A stretch of DNA of 64,000 nt from Chitinophaga skermanii (lineage in GTDB: Bacteria; Bacteroidota; Bacteroidia; Chitinophagales; Chitinophagaceae). The stretch is taken from NCBI RefSeq assembly GCF_003259335.1, contig NZ_QLLL01000002.1, positions 310,001 to 374,000 on the forward strand. Reading direction: 5' to 3'. Below are positions 15,122 to 23,084 of this stretch, piece by piece. The notes beneath the pieces are model-generated. The model searched no databases. It worked only from the letters and a program-made list of their open reading frames with translations, and was not told where the DNA came from. How positions within the stretch are numbered: position 1 is the first letter of the stretch; every line of letters begins with the position of its first letter. Both the position numbers and the translations under genes were made by a program.

Positions 15122-15478
15122 TTAGGTTTTATGGTGAGAGGATAAAATTTGTTTCCCGTAATTGTGTATCACGATCATATTCATCCAATGTAAACCAGCT
15201 AGGATGAGGAGTATTCGCCCGATCATTTCTACGATTGATTGTACGAGGTACGTCCAAGTAGTAATGTTATGCCAGGTAATAATAATGGCCGTGGCATAGC
15301 CGAGGTTTACCAGGTAATAGCCGGTTAGCAGCATTTTGTTTACAAAGAGGGTGAGCTTCTCATCGTTCTCTAACAGTGGTAACACGAAAACATATCCATT
15401 CTTAAATAACACGCGGCCCACCCTCGTGGTAATGTAAAAAGTTATAGTTAGGTAAATAGCATAAGCAAGGATGTTCAT
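15122..15478 (-). CDS. Four-helix integral membrane protein, paralogue 2
   Basis: A 118-aa hydrophobic protein starting MNILAYAIYLTITFYITT, with VLFKNGYVFVLPLL and KMLLTGYYLVNLGYATAIIITW corresponding segment by segment to the downstream paralogue. The ATG at 15478 is chosen over an upstream TTG at 15502 because a perfect -7 box (TATCTTTG) overlaps that TTG. Four membrane helices are likely. Function unknown; it is the first gene of the pair. Confidence 0.75.
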   Translation of the reverse strand: MNILAYAIYLTITFYITTRVGRVLFKNGYVFVLPLLENDEKLTLFVNKMLLTGYYLVNLGYATAIIITWHNITTWTYLVQSIVEMIGRILLILAGLHWMNMIVIHNYGKQILSSHHKT

Positions 15479-15499
15479 AACCTTATTGCTTTGATGAAA

Positions 15500-15507
15500 C
15501 AAAGATA
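15500..15507 (-). promoter_or_regulatory. Bacteroidota -7 promoter element (TATCTTTG)
   Basis: CAAAGATA on the plus strand, 21 bp upstream of the ATG of the membrane-protein pair; exact match to TAnnTTTG. Confidence 0.55.
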
Positions 15508-15553
15508 ATTATACTTACCGAATTTTCAAAACTTTCTGAAAGTTTATATGAAT

Positions 15554-15586
15554 AAAAAACTCTTTCCGGCTATGGAAAAGAGTTTT
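15554..15586 (-). terminator. Terminator of the DinB-fold gene
   Basis: Read on the minus strand, AAAACTCTTTTCC and GGAAAGAGTTTT form a hairpin with one bulged base and loop ATAGCC, followed by T's. Confidence 0.75.
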
Positions 15587-15604
15587 CGATTTAGTTTGAA
15601 CATC

Positions 15605-16105
15605 TTACATGCTATGTGGCTCGTCGGCACTTGGGCCGTAGCTACCTGGAATGGGGATATCTAGCAGGCGGAGGTATACGCCTAGTTGTGCGCGGTGATG
15701 GATGATTTGACTGAGTGACATCATGATAACGCTGTATTTGGGTTGGGCGCTATGGATGGTATCGCCGGTGCGGAGTGTCCAAATTTCGTCTAATTGGGCT
15801 TCGTTGGTTTTTGCCAATGCATCGAGGCCTTGTTGGAGCGACTTTTCGAATAGATTGGTTAATTCCTCGCTGCTGGTAATGGGTTGAGGTTTAAAGTCCA
15901 TTCCTTCGAAATTGAGTTCATTTGTATCGATTGTCATTTCAATCCATGAAGGCAATTCGGCAATATGGCGGGCAAGGTGGCCCAAGGGCATACTTTTGGG
16001 ATGCGGGTTCCAATCGAGCTTATCCATGGGCACAAGTGCCAGCATTTTGCGCGTAGTAGGGGCTTCGTTGTTGAGTTGTTGCTGGAATAGTTGAATGATT
16101 GTCAT
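15605..16105 (-). CDS. DinB-fold (DUF664-type) putative metal-binding protein
   Basis: A 166-aa four-helix-bundle protein of the DinB/YfiT superfamily, unrelated to the polymerase of the same name. Typical marks are MTIIQLFQQQLNNEAPTTRKMLALVPMDKLDWNPHPKSMPLGHLARHIAELPSWI, read over residues 1-55 with the first metal-ligand His (LARHIAE), and IIHHRAQLGVYLRLLDIPIPGSYGPSADE at the C-terminus with two more His. The three-His arrangement predicts a divalent metal site, and some members are thiol-dependent transferases. No function can be assigned. A short inverted repeat lies 38 bp upstream. Confidence 0.88.
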   Translation of the reverse strand: MTIIQLFQQQLNNEAPTTRKMLALVPMDKLDWNPHPKSMPLGHLARHIAELPSWIEMTIDTNELNFEGMDFKPQPITSSEELTNLFEKSLQQGLDALAKTNEAQLDEIWTLRTGDTIHSAQPKYSVIMMSLSQIIHHRAQLGVYLRLLDIPIPGSYGPSADEPHSM

Positions 16106-16142
16106 GATAGTAAGTTTTATTTGCTGATGTAAAGATGCGAAG

Positions 16143-16157
16143 GGGTTGTGACAACCC
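16143..16157. promoter_or_regulatory. Inverted repeat upstream of the DinB-fold gene
   Basis: GGGTTGT and ACAACCC flank a single central G, 38 bp upstream of the start codon. Possible operator; no regulator is known. Confidence 0.4.
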
Positions 16158-16344
16158 TATGTCAGGAGGCTTTCAAAATATTTTCCGGGTGATGCAAAGG
16201 TGTTGATGGTGAATGGTAAATAAATGAAACGTATGGAGTTTGCATTGTAATTGTTTGTATGTGCCAGCAAGCGGTTTAACTTGGCTGTTAATTTGGATTC
16301 CTACCATTACCTTTCCTGCGGAAGGGGATGCGTGCCAACATGCG

Positions 16345-16364
16345 AATAGTTATTAATAACTATT
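16345..16364. repeat. Perfect 20-bp AT-rich palindrome
   Basis: AATAGTTATTAATAACTATT is its own reverse complement. It sits in the middle of the 645-bp gene-free stretch between two divergent genes. Confidence 0.7.
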
Positions 16365-16605
16365 ACGTGCTGTATAGAAAAGGTATGTAAGAGTAATAAA
16401 TGGGATCTTTTTATTGTTAATTGCTCGTTAACATGCATAATTATTTTTCTTGATATAATTCACAGCAAATATTTTCAATGCCATTGTGCTTAACTACTTA
16501 CCACAAAGGGTTTCGAGGCATTACATTGTACTAATACCAGGATAGCATTAACGTAATTTATTGGAAATAGTTGCTTATTGGGAAGTTAAAATACCGGTTT
16601 CCTAC

Positions 16606-16625
16606 AAAACGTTAACAAACGTTTT
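16606..16625. promoter_or_regulatory. Dyad AAAACGTT-N4-AACGTTTT
   Basis: Two perfect 8-bp half-sites around AACA, about 127 bp upstream of the 113-aa hypothetical gene. The AACGTT core is typical of helix-turn-helix operators. No regulator is assigned. Confidence 0.5.
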
Positions 16626-16751
16626 ATAATACATTGTTTAAAAAAAGATGTTTATATATATTCAGTGTAGGCAATGAAGTATTGCTCTACCCAGTGTTAA
16701 ACCATCATCTGCCACTTTAGTTTATTTCGTTGATTAAACTATTGACACAAC

Positions 16752-17093
16752 ATGTTTGATTTGAAAAACAAGCAACACCCAACCCTCACCAACTCCGATA
16801 CCGATGCAAGTATTGTTTCGGCCTGGCAATTATTTTGTGCAGCCAATAATATAGCTTGCCCAGTATGCGAAGTTTTACATGTATCCCCTACCCAATACGC
16901 ACAACTTCCATTGCCTCAATTGGTACAAACCATTAAAGCCTTGGAACTAAGTATTAACCAAAGCCTCTCCATGTTCGAAAGGTTGCAGCAGCATAAACTA
17001 GACAACTCTGCTGTTCGGGCTTATTTGTTGTTACTACAGGAGCGGTACGGGGTAGCTTTCACTGTTTTGCTGAAACGCAAGAAGGAATCCTAA
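16752..17093 (+). CDS. Hypothetical protein, 113 aa
   Basis: Unrecognised small cytoplasmic protein. It starts at an ATG (MFDLKNKQHPTL) and contains IACPVCEV, a CxxC pair at about residues 36-39, then a predominantly helical C-terminal half (LVQTIKALELSINQSLSMFERLQQHKLDNSAVRAYLLLLQERYGVAF) ending KRKKES. A single CxxC is not enough to claim a redox or zinc role. tRNA-Lys follows 29 bp after the stop. Codon use is like the neighbours, which supports it being a real gene. Confidence 0.5.
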   Translation: MFDLKNKQHPTLTNSDTDASIVSAWQLFCAANNIACPVCEVLHVSPTQYAQLPLPQLVQTIKALELSINQSLSMFERLQQHKLDNSAVRAYLLLLQERYGVAFTVLLKRKKES

Positions 17094-17122
17094 AATTTCT
17101 TATATTTAGAATAGGTTTGATT

Positions 17123-17195
17123 GACTCCGTAGCTCAGTTGGTAGAGCAACAGACTCTTAATCTGTGGGCCCAGGGTTCGAACCCCTGCGGGGTCA
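17123..17195 (+). tRNA. tRNA-Lys (anticodon CTT)
   Basis: Complete cloverleaf of 73 nt. Acceptor arms are GACTCCG and CGGGGTC, the D-arm GCTC/GAGC, the anticodon stem ACAGA/TCTGT with loop CTCTTAA (anticodon CTT), and the T-arm CAGGG-TTCGAAC-CCCTG, with discriminator A. The 3' CCA is not encoded. No integrase or attachment-site duplication is seen next to it. Confidence 0.97.
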
Positions 17196-17426
17196 CTTGG
17201 TTGTACGAATAATCAAATATGCGTACACAATATAACTGCTAGGTGACTTGTTATCTACGGGGAATAATTACTTCCCTATTCTTCATTTGACCACTACATT
17301 GTGTTGATCACGTCATTGGGTACATGCAATAATTATCACCTTACACTTAAGTGTAAACTTCATCCACTTCCCTCCATCCTTACAACACTATTTACCTAAA
17401 CGTTAGGATTATTATCCCGTAAAATA

Positions 17427-17434
17427 TATATTTG
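17427..17434 (+). promoter_or_regulatory. Bacteroidota -7 promoter element (TATATTTG)
   Basis: Exact match to TAnnTTTG, 18 bp upstream of the TTG start of the ECF sigma gene. It supports that start and marks the beginning of locus A. Confidence 0.55.
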
Positions 17435-17452
17435 GCCATAAAGTAGTCAGCA

Positions 17453-18037
17453 TTGCAAAACAATGATTCCCATAGTGATAATGATCTAATCGTACTTTTA
17501 AACGAGGGTGATACGGCGGCATTTGATAAACTTTTTATTGAAATGTACCCTGCTCTATGCTTATTGGCGAATAAGATTGTTGAAGATGAGGCCGCAGCAA
17601 AGGACATTGTTTCGGAAGTGTTTCTTCAATTATGGAAAAGTAGAACCTTATTGCAGGAGGTGAAAAGCATCAGCGCCTATCTATACGTATCTACGCGGAA
17701 CCGTTCCTTCAATCACTTAAAAAAACTACAACGCGAAGAAAGAAAAGCACAAGAGGCACAAACCATCCAAGCGAATGAGAAATCGTACGAAGATATTCTA
17801 CAAGATGTTTTTAAGGCCGAAACTGTGCGCGTACTACATGAAGCCATTTTAACATTACCAACTGAATGCGCCAAAGTGGTGCAATTAAATATTGAAGGGT
17901 TTAGCACCAATGAAATTGCCCAACAACTAGGTATTTCCGCTTCGGCTGTAAGCCATCAAAAGGCCCGGGCTATTAGGCTGCTACGAGAAAAGATAGCACC
18001 CGGCATCGCCCTACTCTGCCTATTACTGGCCGAATAA
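17453..18037 (+). CDS. ECF-type RNA polymerase sigma-70 factor, locus A
   Basis: A 194-aa extracytoplasmic-function sigma factor of the FecI-like group. Region 2 spans about residues 22-90 (AAFDKLFIEMYPALCLLANKIVEDEAAAKDIVSEVFLQLW) and region 4 about residues 130-185 (LPTECAKVVQLNIEGFSTNEIAQQLGISASAVSHQKARAIRLLRE). No in-frame ATG occurs before residue 30, which lies inside region 2, so the TTG at 17453 is taken as the start. FecR, SusC, SusD and thioredoxin genes follow on the same strand. In such loci the sigma factor drives the importer genes when the anti-sigma FecR receives a signal through SusC. Confidence 0.9.
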   Translation: MQNNDSHSDNDLIVLLNEGDTAAFDKLFIEMYPALCLLANKIVEDEAAAKDIVSEVFLQLWKSRTLLQEVKSISAYLYVSTRNRSFNHLKKLQREERKAQEAQTIQANEKSYEDILQDVFKAETVRVLHEAILTLPTECAKVVQLNIEGFSTNEIAQQLGISASAVSHQKARAIRLLREKIAPGIALLCLLLAE

Positions 18038-18130
18038 TTCACTATTCTTTTTGTGCCCGAAAAAAAAATTTGCCAATGGAAGTCAAATCCAGTGACTTAC
18101 TGTTGTCTATTATAAAACAGACCTTGCCAG

Positions 18131-19387
18131 ATGATGCATGAAGCCGATAAACTAGGAAACAATTTGCTTGACATATTAAGTGCTGCGAAACTTACCGCAT
18201 TTGAGAAACTAGATAAGTTGTCGGAAGAAGAAAAGCAAGCTTTGGAAAATTGGTTATCGCAAAACAAGGAACATGCAGGTTGGAAATCATCGTTGGATAA
18301 TGCGCAACAATTAGCTGCGCTTTTACAAGCGTATGCTCAATATAAAGCCGCTGCACCTGCCGCATTAGCAGCATTTCACCAGCAACACTTCATACAAGAT
18401 AAGCATGCAGCGCCGCCTAGGCGTGTATCGTTCCTACAATTAACATGGCCGCGCTATGCCGCCGCTATTGTATTGCTATTGATGGGTGCTTGGTATTTCT
18501 GGCCAACGAACAATGTTCAAACGTTTAAACAAGCGAATAACGATACTATCCAAGTAATGCCCGGGCAAGAAGGTGCTATTCTCACCCTTGCCGACGGTTC
18601 TACCATCCAGCTCGATGCTGCCGGCAATGGTATCATAGCCCATCAAAACGGCACAAACTTAACGGTGAACCATGGCCAACTTGCTTATGAAGCCAATGGA
18701 AATGCGCCAGCTGAAACTATGTACAATACGCTTACAACGCCAAAAGGACGGCAATTCAAAATTTTGCTGCCCGATGGTACTACTGCTTGGTTGAACGCAG
18801 CCAGCTCCATTAGGTATCCTACACAATTCACGGGTGATAGCCGTAAAGTAGACATTACAGGGGAAGTATATTTTGAAGCAGCTACTATACATAAAGGGGG
18901 CCGGCTAGTGCCGTTCATGGTGAATGCCAACAACAAGTTTGAAATAACAGTACTCGGCACCCATTTTAATGTGAATACCTATTCCGACGAACCCACCATG
19001 CATACTACCCTACTCGAGGGCAAAGTAGCCATAGCCATGAACCGTCCAAATGGGAAAGAACAAATTATCCTTCAGCCTGGCGAACAGGCTTCGCTAACCA
19101 TGCAAGGTGATATTGTAAAAAACAGGGTGATTAAGCCCGCCGATGTAGAGAAAATTATGGCTTGGAAGAATGGCGTGTTTGATTTTAATGATATGAAAAT
19201 TGACGAGGTAATGCGCCAGTTAAAAAGATGGTATGATATAGATGTAAAATATGAATCCGGGGTACCGGATATTGAATTCGTAGGAAAAATGACGCGGGAT
19301 ATCCCGCTGAATGGATTATTAATAGCACTAGAAAAATCGAATGTTCATTTTAGACTAGAAGGCAGAACACTGATTGTTATGCACTAA
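18131..19387 (+). CDS. FecR-family anti-sigma factor, locus A
   Basis: A 418-aa inner-membrane anti-sigma regulator. The N-terminal cytoplasmic part (about 110 residues) binds the sigma factor. One membrane helix follows (YAAAIVLLLMGAWYFWP), then the periplasmic FecR domain: TLTTPKGRQFKILLPDGTTAWLNAASSIRYPTQFTGDSRKVDITGEVYFEA over about residues 198-250. The C-terminal domain with MKIDEVMRQLKRWYDIDVKYE is the STN-like part that receives the SusC signal. It starts 93 bp after the sigma gene. A hairpin follows the stop codon before susC. Confidence 0.93.
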   Translation: MMHEADKLGNNLLDILSAAKLTAFEKLDKLSEEEKQALENWLSQNKEHAGWKSSLDNAQQLAALLQAYAQYKAAAPAALAAFHQQHFIQDKHAAPPRRVSFLQLTWPRYAAAIVLLLMGAWYFWPTNNVQTFKQANNDTIQVMPGQEGAILTLADGSTIQLDAAGNGIIAHQNGTNLTVNHGQLAYEANGNAPAETMYNTLTTPKGRQFKILLPDGTTAWLNAASSIRYPTQFTGDSRKVDITGEVYFEAATIHKGGRLVPFMVNANNKFEITVLGTHFNVNTYSDEPTMHTTLLEGKVAIAMNRPNGKEQIILQPGEQASLTMQGDIVKNRVIKPADVEKIMAWKNGVFDFNDMKIDEVMRQLKRWYDIDVKYESGVPDIEFVGKMTRDIPLNGLLIALEKSNVHFRLEGRTLIVMH

Positions 19388-19404
19388 TGCACTAAAATTA
19401 AAAA

Positions 19405-19431
19405 CCGGGACACGATTGGCGTCGTTCCCGG
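19405..19431 (+). promoter_or_regulatory. Intra-operon hairpin between fecR and susC, locus A
   Basis: CCGGGA, bulged C, ACGA, loop TTGGCG, TCGT, TCCCGG form a 10-bp stem 17 nt after the fecR stop, followed by AT-rich sequence (AATTTTAG). It may attenuate readthrough or stabilise the downstream susC message. A hairpin of the same size sits at the equivalent place in locus B. Confidence 0.5.
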
Positions 19432-19504
19432 CAGAATTTTAGTCGCTTTTATAAAAGGTCTCGCAAACCGTTTTTTATTCACAACCAAAATTAGTTTACA
19501 AGTT

Positions 19505-22500
19505 ATGCAAAAACCTGCGTATGGTAACCTGTATTTTTCTACGCGGCGTAGAAACAGGTTGCCGGCACAAATTTCAAAAATCATGCGGCTGCTACCTATT
19601 TTCTTGATCACGGCCCTCAGTTCCGTGCATGCGGCTGTTTCTGCCCAGTCTGTCACGCTTTCAGGTAAAAACCTATCGTTAAAAAAAGTATTTTCTGTGA
19701 TAGAAAAACAAACGGGCTATGTGTTGTTTAGTAATAAAGAGTTGCTTTTAAACGCAAAGAATGTTTCAGTTTCTGCTACAGATCTTCCATTAACTAAAGT
19801 ATTAGACTTGGTGCTCAAAAACCAAGGCCTCGATTATGTACTGCAAGGTAAAACCATCATTCTTTCTGGCAAACCTTCCACCACGCCTTCCGCTACTCCT
19901 TCTTCCGAAGTATCAGTAGCGGCAGCTATTACCGGTGTAGTAACCGATATAGAAGGCCGACCATTACCAGGTGTTAGTATTCAAGTAAAAGAAACTCAAA
20001 AGGGCGTTGCCACTGCTGCAGATGGTAGCTTTTCTGTGAGTGCAACAGAAGGCAATACACTTCGTTTCACTTACATCGGCTATACACCCCGTGAAATAAC
20101 CGTAACTGCGCAGATGCTCAAAGAAGGACAACCACCCCTTCTTGTAAAATTAAGCCAAGCTTCTACCAAGCTCGACGAAGTAGCCATTACTATTAATACC
20201 GGTTACCAATCTATTTCTAGGGAAAGAATGACGGGCGCCTATTCTTCTATGCAAACCAAACGATTAGAAGGGAAGCTACAACCCAACTTACTTTCAATCA
20301 TAGAAGGTCAAGCTGCCGGTGTGGCTATTACGAAAGAAGGTAAAGTAGAAGTACGCGGACGATCTACCTTCCTTGCTAATGGCGAACCTTTAATTGTTAT
20401 TGATGGCTACCCTGCGCCTGGTGGTTTAGAAACCGTGAATATCGATAACGTTGAAACTATTACTGTATTGAAAGATGCCGTAGCAGCATCTATTTATGGT
20501 GCGCGTTCATCGAATGGTGTAATTGTTATTACCACCAAAACAGCGAAGAACGGGAAACTACAAATAGGCTATAAAGGTAGTACGGGTATGACATTACGTC
20601 CCACCCTCTCTTACCTCAATAAAACAAGCGGTGCTGATTATGTGGATGCAGAAGTTGATTACTACAACAGTGATGCTGCAAATGTTTCATGGGATTATGA
20701 AGGCATTGGGTATTATGGTCGTGTTACCCAATTAATGGTCATGAAAGACCAAGGTTTGCTTTCTGAAGATGAAGTAAATACCGAATTAGCCCAGTTGAGG
20801 AAAAATAATACCCTCGACCAGTTAGAGCGAAATTTATTCCGTAGTAGTCTTACACAACAACATAATATTTCGATCTCTTCCAACACCGATAAGTTCGCTA
20901 CCAATGCTGCCATTCGTTACATCGCCAACCAAGGAAACATGAAAGGCATTAGTAACGATCGCTTGATACTTGATTTAAAGAACGATTGGAAACCGAGCAA
21001 GCATGTAACTGTTAAAATGTTTTCCAATATCAATTTCTTCAACAGTAAATCACCCATGGACGCTGGCGATATGCTCGATTTTACGAATTGGAAAATCATG
21101 AGACCTTATTACAATATCGTTGATCAACAGGGAAACTCGCAGAATATTCCAGCTGTAAGGCCCGATCTAATTGAGCGCTATAACGATTATGGTGGTTTAA
21201 AATCGATGTCTTACAACCCTTTGAAAGATTTAACGATGGCAACTACCAGCAACCAAGCTTTCTTAGCACGGTTAGGGGGTAGTATTTCTGTTAATATCCT
21301 AGATGGCTTAAACGCAGAAGCCGGTGGCTCTTGGACGCGTGGTAGTGGCATGCTTCGCAACTTACGTCAAGCGAACTCTTTCTATGTGCGCTCGTTGTAC
21401 AATGCTTCTTCATCGGTTTCGAACCCAGGAAAGCATTATCTCCCAGAAGGTGCTATGATGAACGAAACGCGCAGTCAAAGCGAAGCCTATACTTTCAGAG
21501 CACAAATTAATTATAACAAAACCCTTAATAGGAAACACCGCATTGCTGTTATTGCAGGTAGCGAAGTAAATAAAGACTTAGTGGATAACAATGCTGCACC
21601 TACCAGGGTAGGTTATAACGAGCAAGCAGGTACTTTTGCCACATTCAATTACCTCGATTATAATAGTAATGCCTATGCTGCCGATTTCTTATTCCCTGAA
21701 GGAATAGATGTATTAAGTAACGGTTCTTATGCTTTACGTGATAACCGCTTCTTCTCGGTGTATACCAATGGCTCGTACGAGTTCGACAACCGTTTCCTCG
21801 TAAGTGGTAGTGTTCGTATCGACCAAGGTAACCTATTCGGCACCAATCCTAAGTATCGATACAAACCAAACTGGTCGGTAGGTGGTACCTATAAACTTGG
21901 CCAAGAGAAATTCTTCCATGTTCCTTGGATTGACAAACTAGATATTCGTGCATCGTATGGTATTAATGGTAATATCTCCTTTACACAAGGTCCTTACTTG
22001 TTGATTACACCAGCCAATTACTCCGCTATTACAGGCGGTATTCCGTATACGATTTCATCGTTACCAGATAACAACTTACGCTGGGAGCGTACCTTGATTA
22101 CCAACGTTGGTACCGATGTTCGCTTAATGAGAGGACGTTTGAACTTTACACTTGATTTCTATAACAAATTGAGTAAAGATTTATTAGCGCCCGACTTCAT
22201 TGATCCTACTTACGGTAGATTCATGATTACAAGGAATGCAGGTACATCAAGGAATACGGGTATCGAGTTATCGTTGGAATCTGATGTTGTGAAAAAGGAT
22301 CGTTTCAATTGGAACGTGGCCTTCAATGGTAGCTACAATAGAAGCAAGGTATTGCAATTCAATTACGATTATCTAAATCCTAATGTACTCACCTTTAGTT
22401 ATTCTAGTAACTTATTAGGAAGCAATGCAGGTGCTGTATTAAAAGCAGGCTACCCACTCGATGCCATTTTCAGTTACCAGTTTGCCGGCTTAGATAACAG

Positions 22501-23074
22501 TGGTACACCACAATATTATGCTGCCGACGGGAAAAAAATATATGGTAACGACCTTGCTGTAAAAGACATGGTATATTCTGGTACTGCTAGGCCGAAGTTT
22601 ATACTTAGTCTTACCAATACTGTTAGCTATGATCGTTTTGACCTTTCGTTTATGATGATTGCGAAACTAGGTGCTGTATTCCGTAGAGATGCCTTTAACG
22701 GTGATAATATTGATCATAAGGATGTTTCCTTACGCTGGCGCAAACCAGGAGATGAGAACCATACTATTTATCCTAAATTGGCCGCGTTCAGCTCAGATGC
22801 ATGGTATTTCCCGTATACATCTATGATGGTTCAAAAAGGCGATTTCATGAAGTTGCGAGACCTCACATTGGCTTATAGATTGAATAATAAAATATGGGGT
22901 AATACCGGGTTAAATAGTGCCAGGATCTATTTTCAAGGCCGTAACCTAATGACGGTAGCAGCCAATAAATATGGCATAGACCCGGAAACAATCGAGCAAA
23001 GTGTAAATATGAGCGTGAAAAGAACCTTGCCAATGCGACCTGAATTTTATATCGGGTTTTCTGTAAATCTCTAA
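19505..23074 (+). CDS. SusC-like TonB-dependent outer-membrane transporter with STN domain, locus A
   Basis: A 1189-aa importer. A long leader (residues 1-50, basic then hydrophobic) ends in HAAVSAQS. The STN signalling domain is VTLSGKNLSLKKVFSVIEKQTGYVLFS and onward (about 50-120). Next come a carboxypeptidase-regulatory-like domain (ITGVVTDIEGRPLPGVSI, about 140-220), the plug (LDEVAITINTGYQSISRERMTGAY, about 225-350) and a beta-barrel ending RPEFYIGFSVNL. The STN domain couples cargo binding to the upstream FecR/sigma pair. SusD follows after 10 bp. The substrate is unknown; the thioredoxin and lack of glycosidases hint at peptides more than glycans. Confidence 0.95.
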   Translation: MQKPAYGNLYFSTRRRNRLPAQISKIMRLLPIFLITALSSVHAAVSAQSVTLSGKNLSLKKVFSVIEKQTGYVLFSNKELLLNAKNVSVSATDLPLTKVLDLVLKNQGLDYVLQGKTIILSGKPSTTPSATPSSEVSVAAAITGVVTDIEGRPLPGVSIQVKETQKGVATAADGSFSVSATEGNTLRFTYIGYTPREITVTAQMLKEGQPPLLVKLSQASTKLDEVAITINTGYQSISRERMTGAYSSMQTKRLEGKLQPNLLSIIEGQAAGVAITKEGKVEVRGRSTFLANGEPLIVIDGYPAPGGLETVNIDNVETITVLKDAVAASIYGARSSNGVIVITTKTAKNGKLQIGYKGSTGMTLRPTLSYLNKTSGADYVDAEVDYYNSDAANVSWDYEGIGYYGRVTQLMVMKDQGLLSEDEVNTELAQLRKNNTLDQLERNLFRSSLTQQHNISISSNTDKFATNAAIRYIANQGNMKGISNDRLILDLKNDWKPSKHVTVKMFSNINFFNSKSPMDAGDMLDFTNWKIMRPYYNIVDQQGNSQNIPAVRPDLIERYNDYGGLKSMSYNPLKDLTMATTSNQAFLARLGGSISVNILDGLNAEAGGSWTRGSGMLRNLRQANSFYVRSLYNASSSVSNPGKHYLPEGAMMNETRSQSEAYTFRAQINYNKTLNRKHRIAVIAGSEVNKDLVDNNAAPTRVGYNEQAGTFATFNYLDYNSNAYAADFLFPEGIDVLSNGSYALRDNRFFSVYTNGSYEFDNRFLVSGSVRIDQGNLFGTNPKYRYKPNWSVGGTYKLGQEKFFHVPWIDKLDIRASYGINGNISFTQGPYLLITPANYSAITGGIPYTISSLPDNNLRWERTLITNVGTDVRLMRGRLNFTLDFYNKLSKDLLAPDFIDPTYGRFMITRNAGTSRNTGIELSLESDVVKKDRFNWNVAFNGSYNRSKVLQFNYDYLNPNVLTFSYSSNLLGSNAGAVLKAGYPLDAIFSYQFAGLDNSGTPQYYAADGKKIYGNDLAVKDMVYSGTARPKFILSLTNTVSYDRFDLSFMMIAKLGAVFRRDAFNGDNIDHKDVSLRWRKPGDENHTIYPKLAAFSSDAWYFPYTSMMVQKGDFMKLRDLTLAYRLNNKIWGNTGLNSARIYFQGRNLMTVAANKYGIDPETIEQSVNMSVKRTLPMRPEFYIGFSVNL

Positions 23075-23084
23075 TCTAACTATT

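Larger units (their letters stand above)
16106..16751. other. Gene-free divergent intergenic region
   Basis: About 645 bp, AT-rich, without a plausible gene. It contains the GGGTTGT inverted repeat, the 20-bp palindrome and the AAAACGTT dyad listed separately. It is long for a promoter region in this window and could hold an untranslated RNA. Confidence 0.5.

Noticed and set aside
17123..17300. tRNA-Lys as the attachment site of an integrated element
   Set aside because: No integrase, no duplicated 3' tRNA end and no shift in gene content or codon use beyond it.
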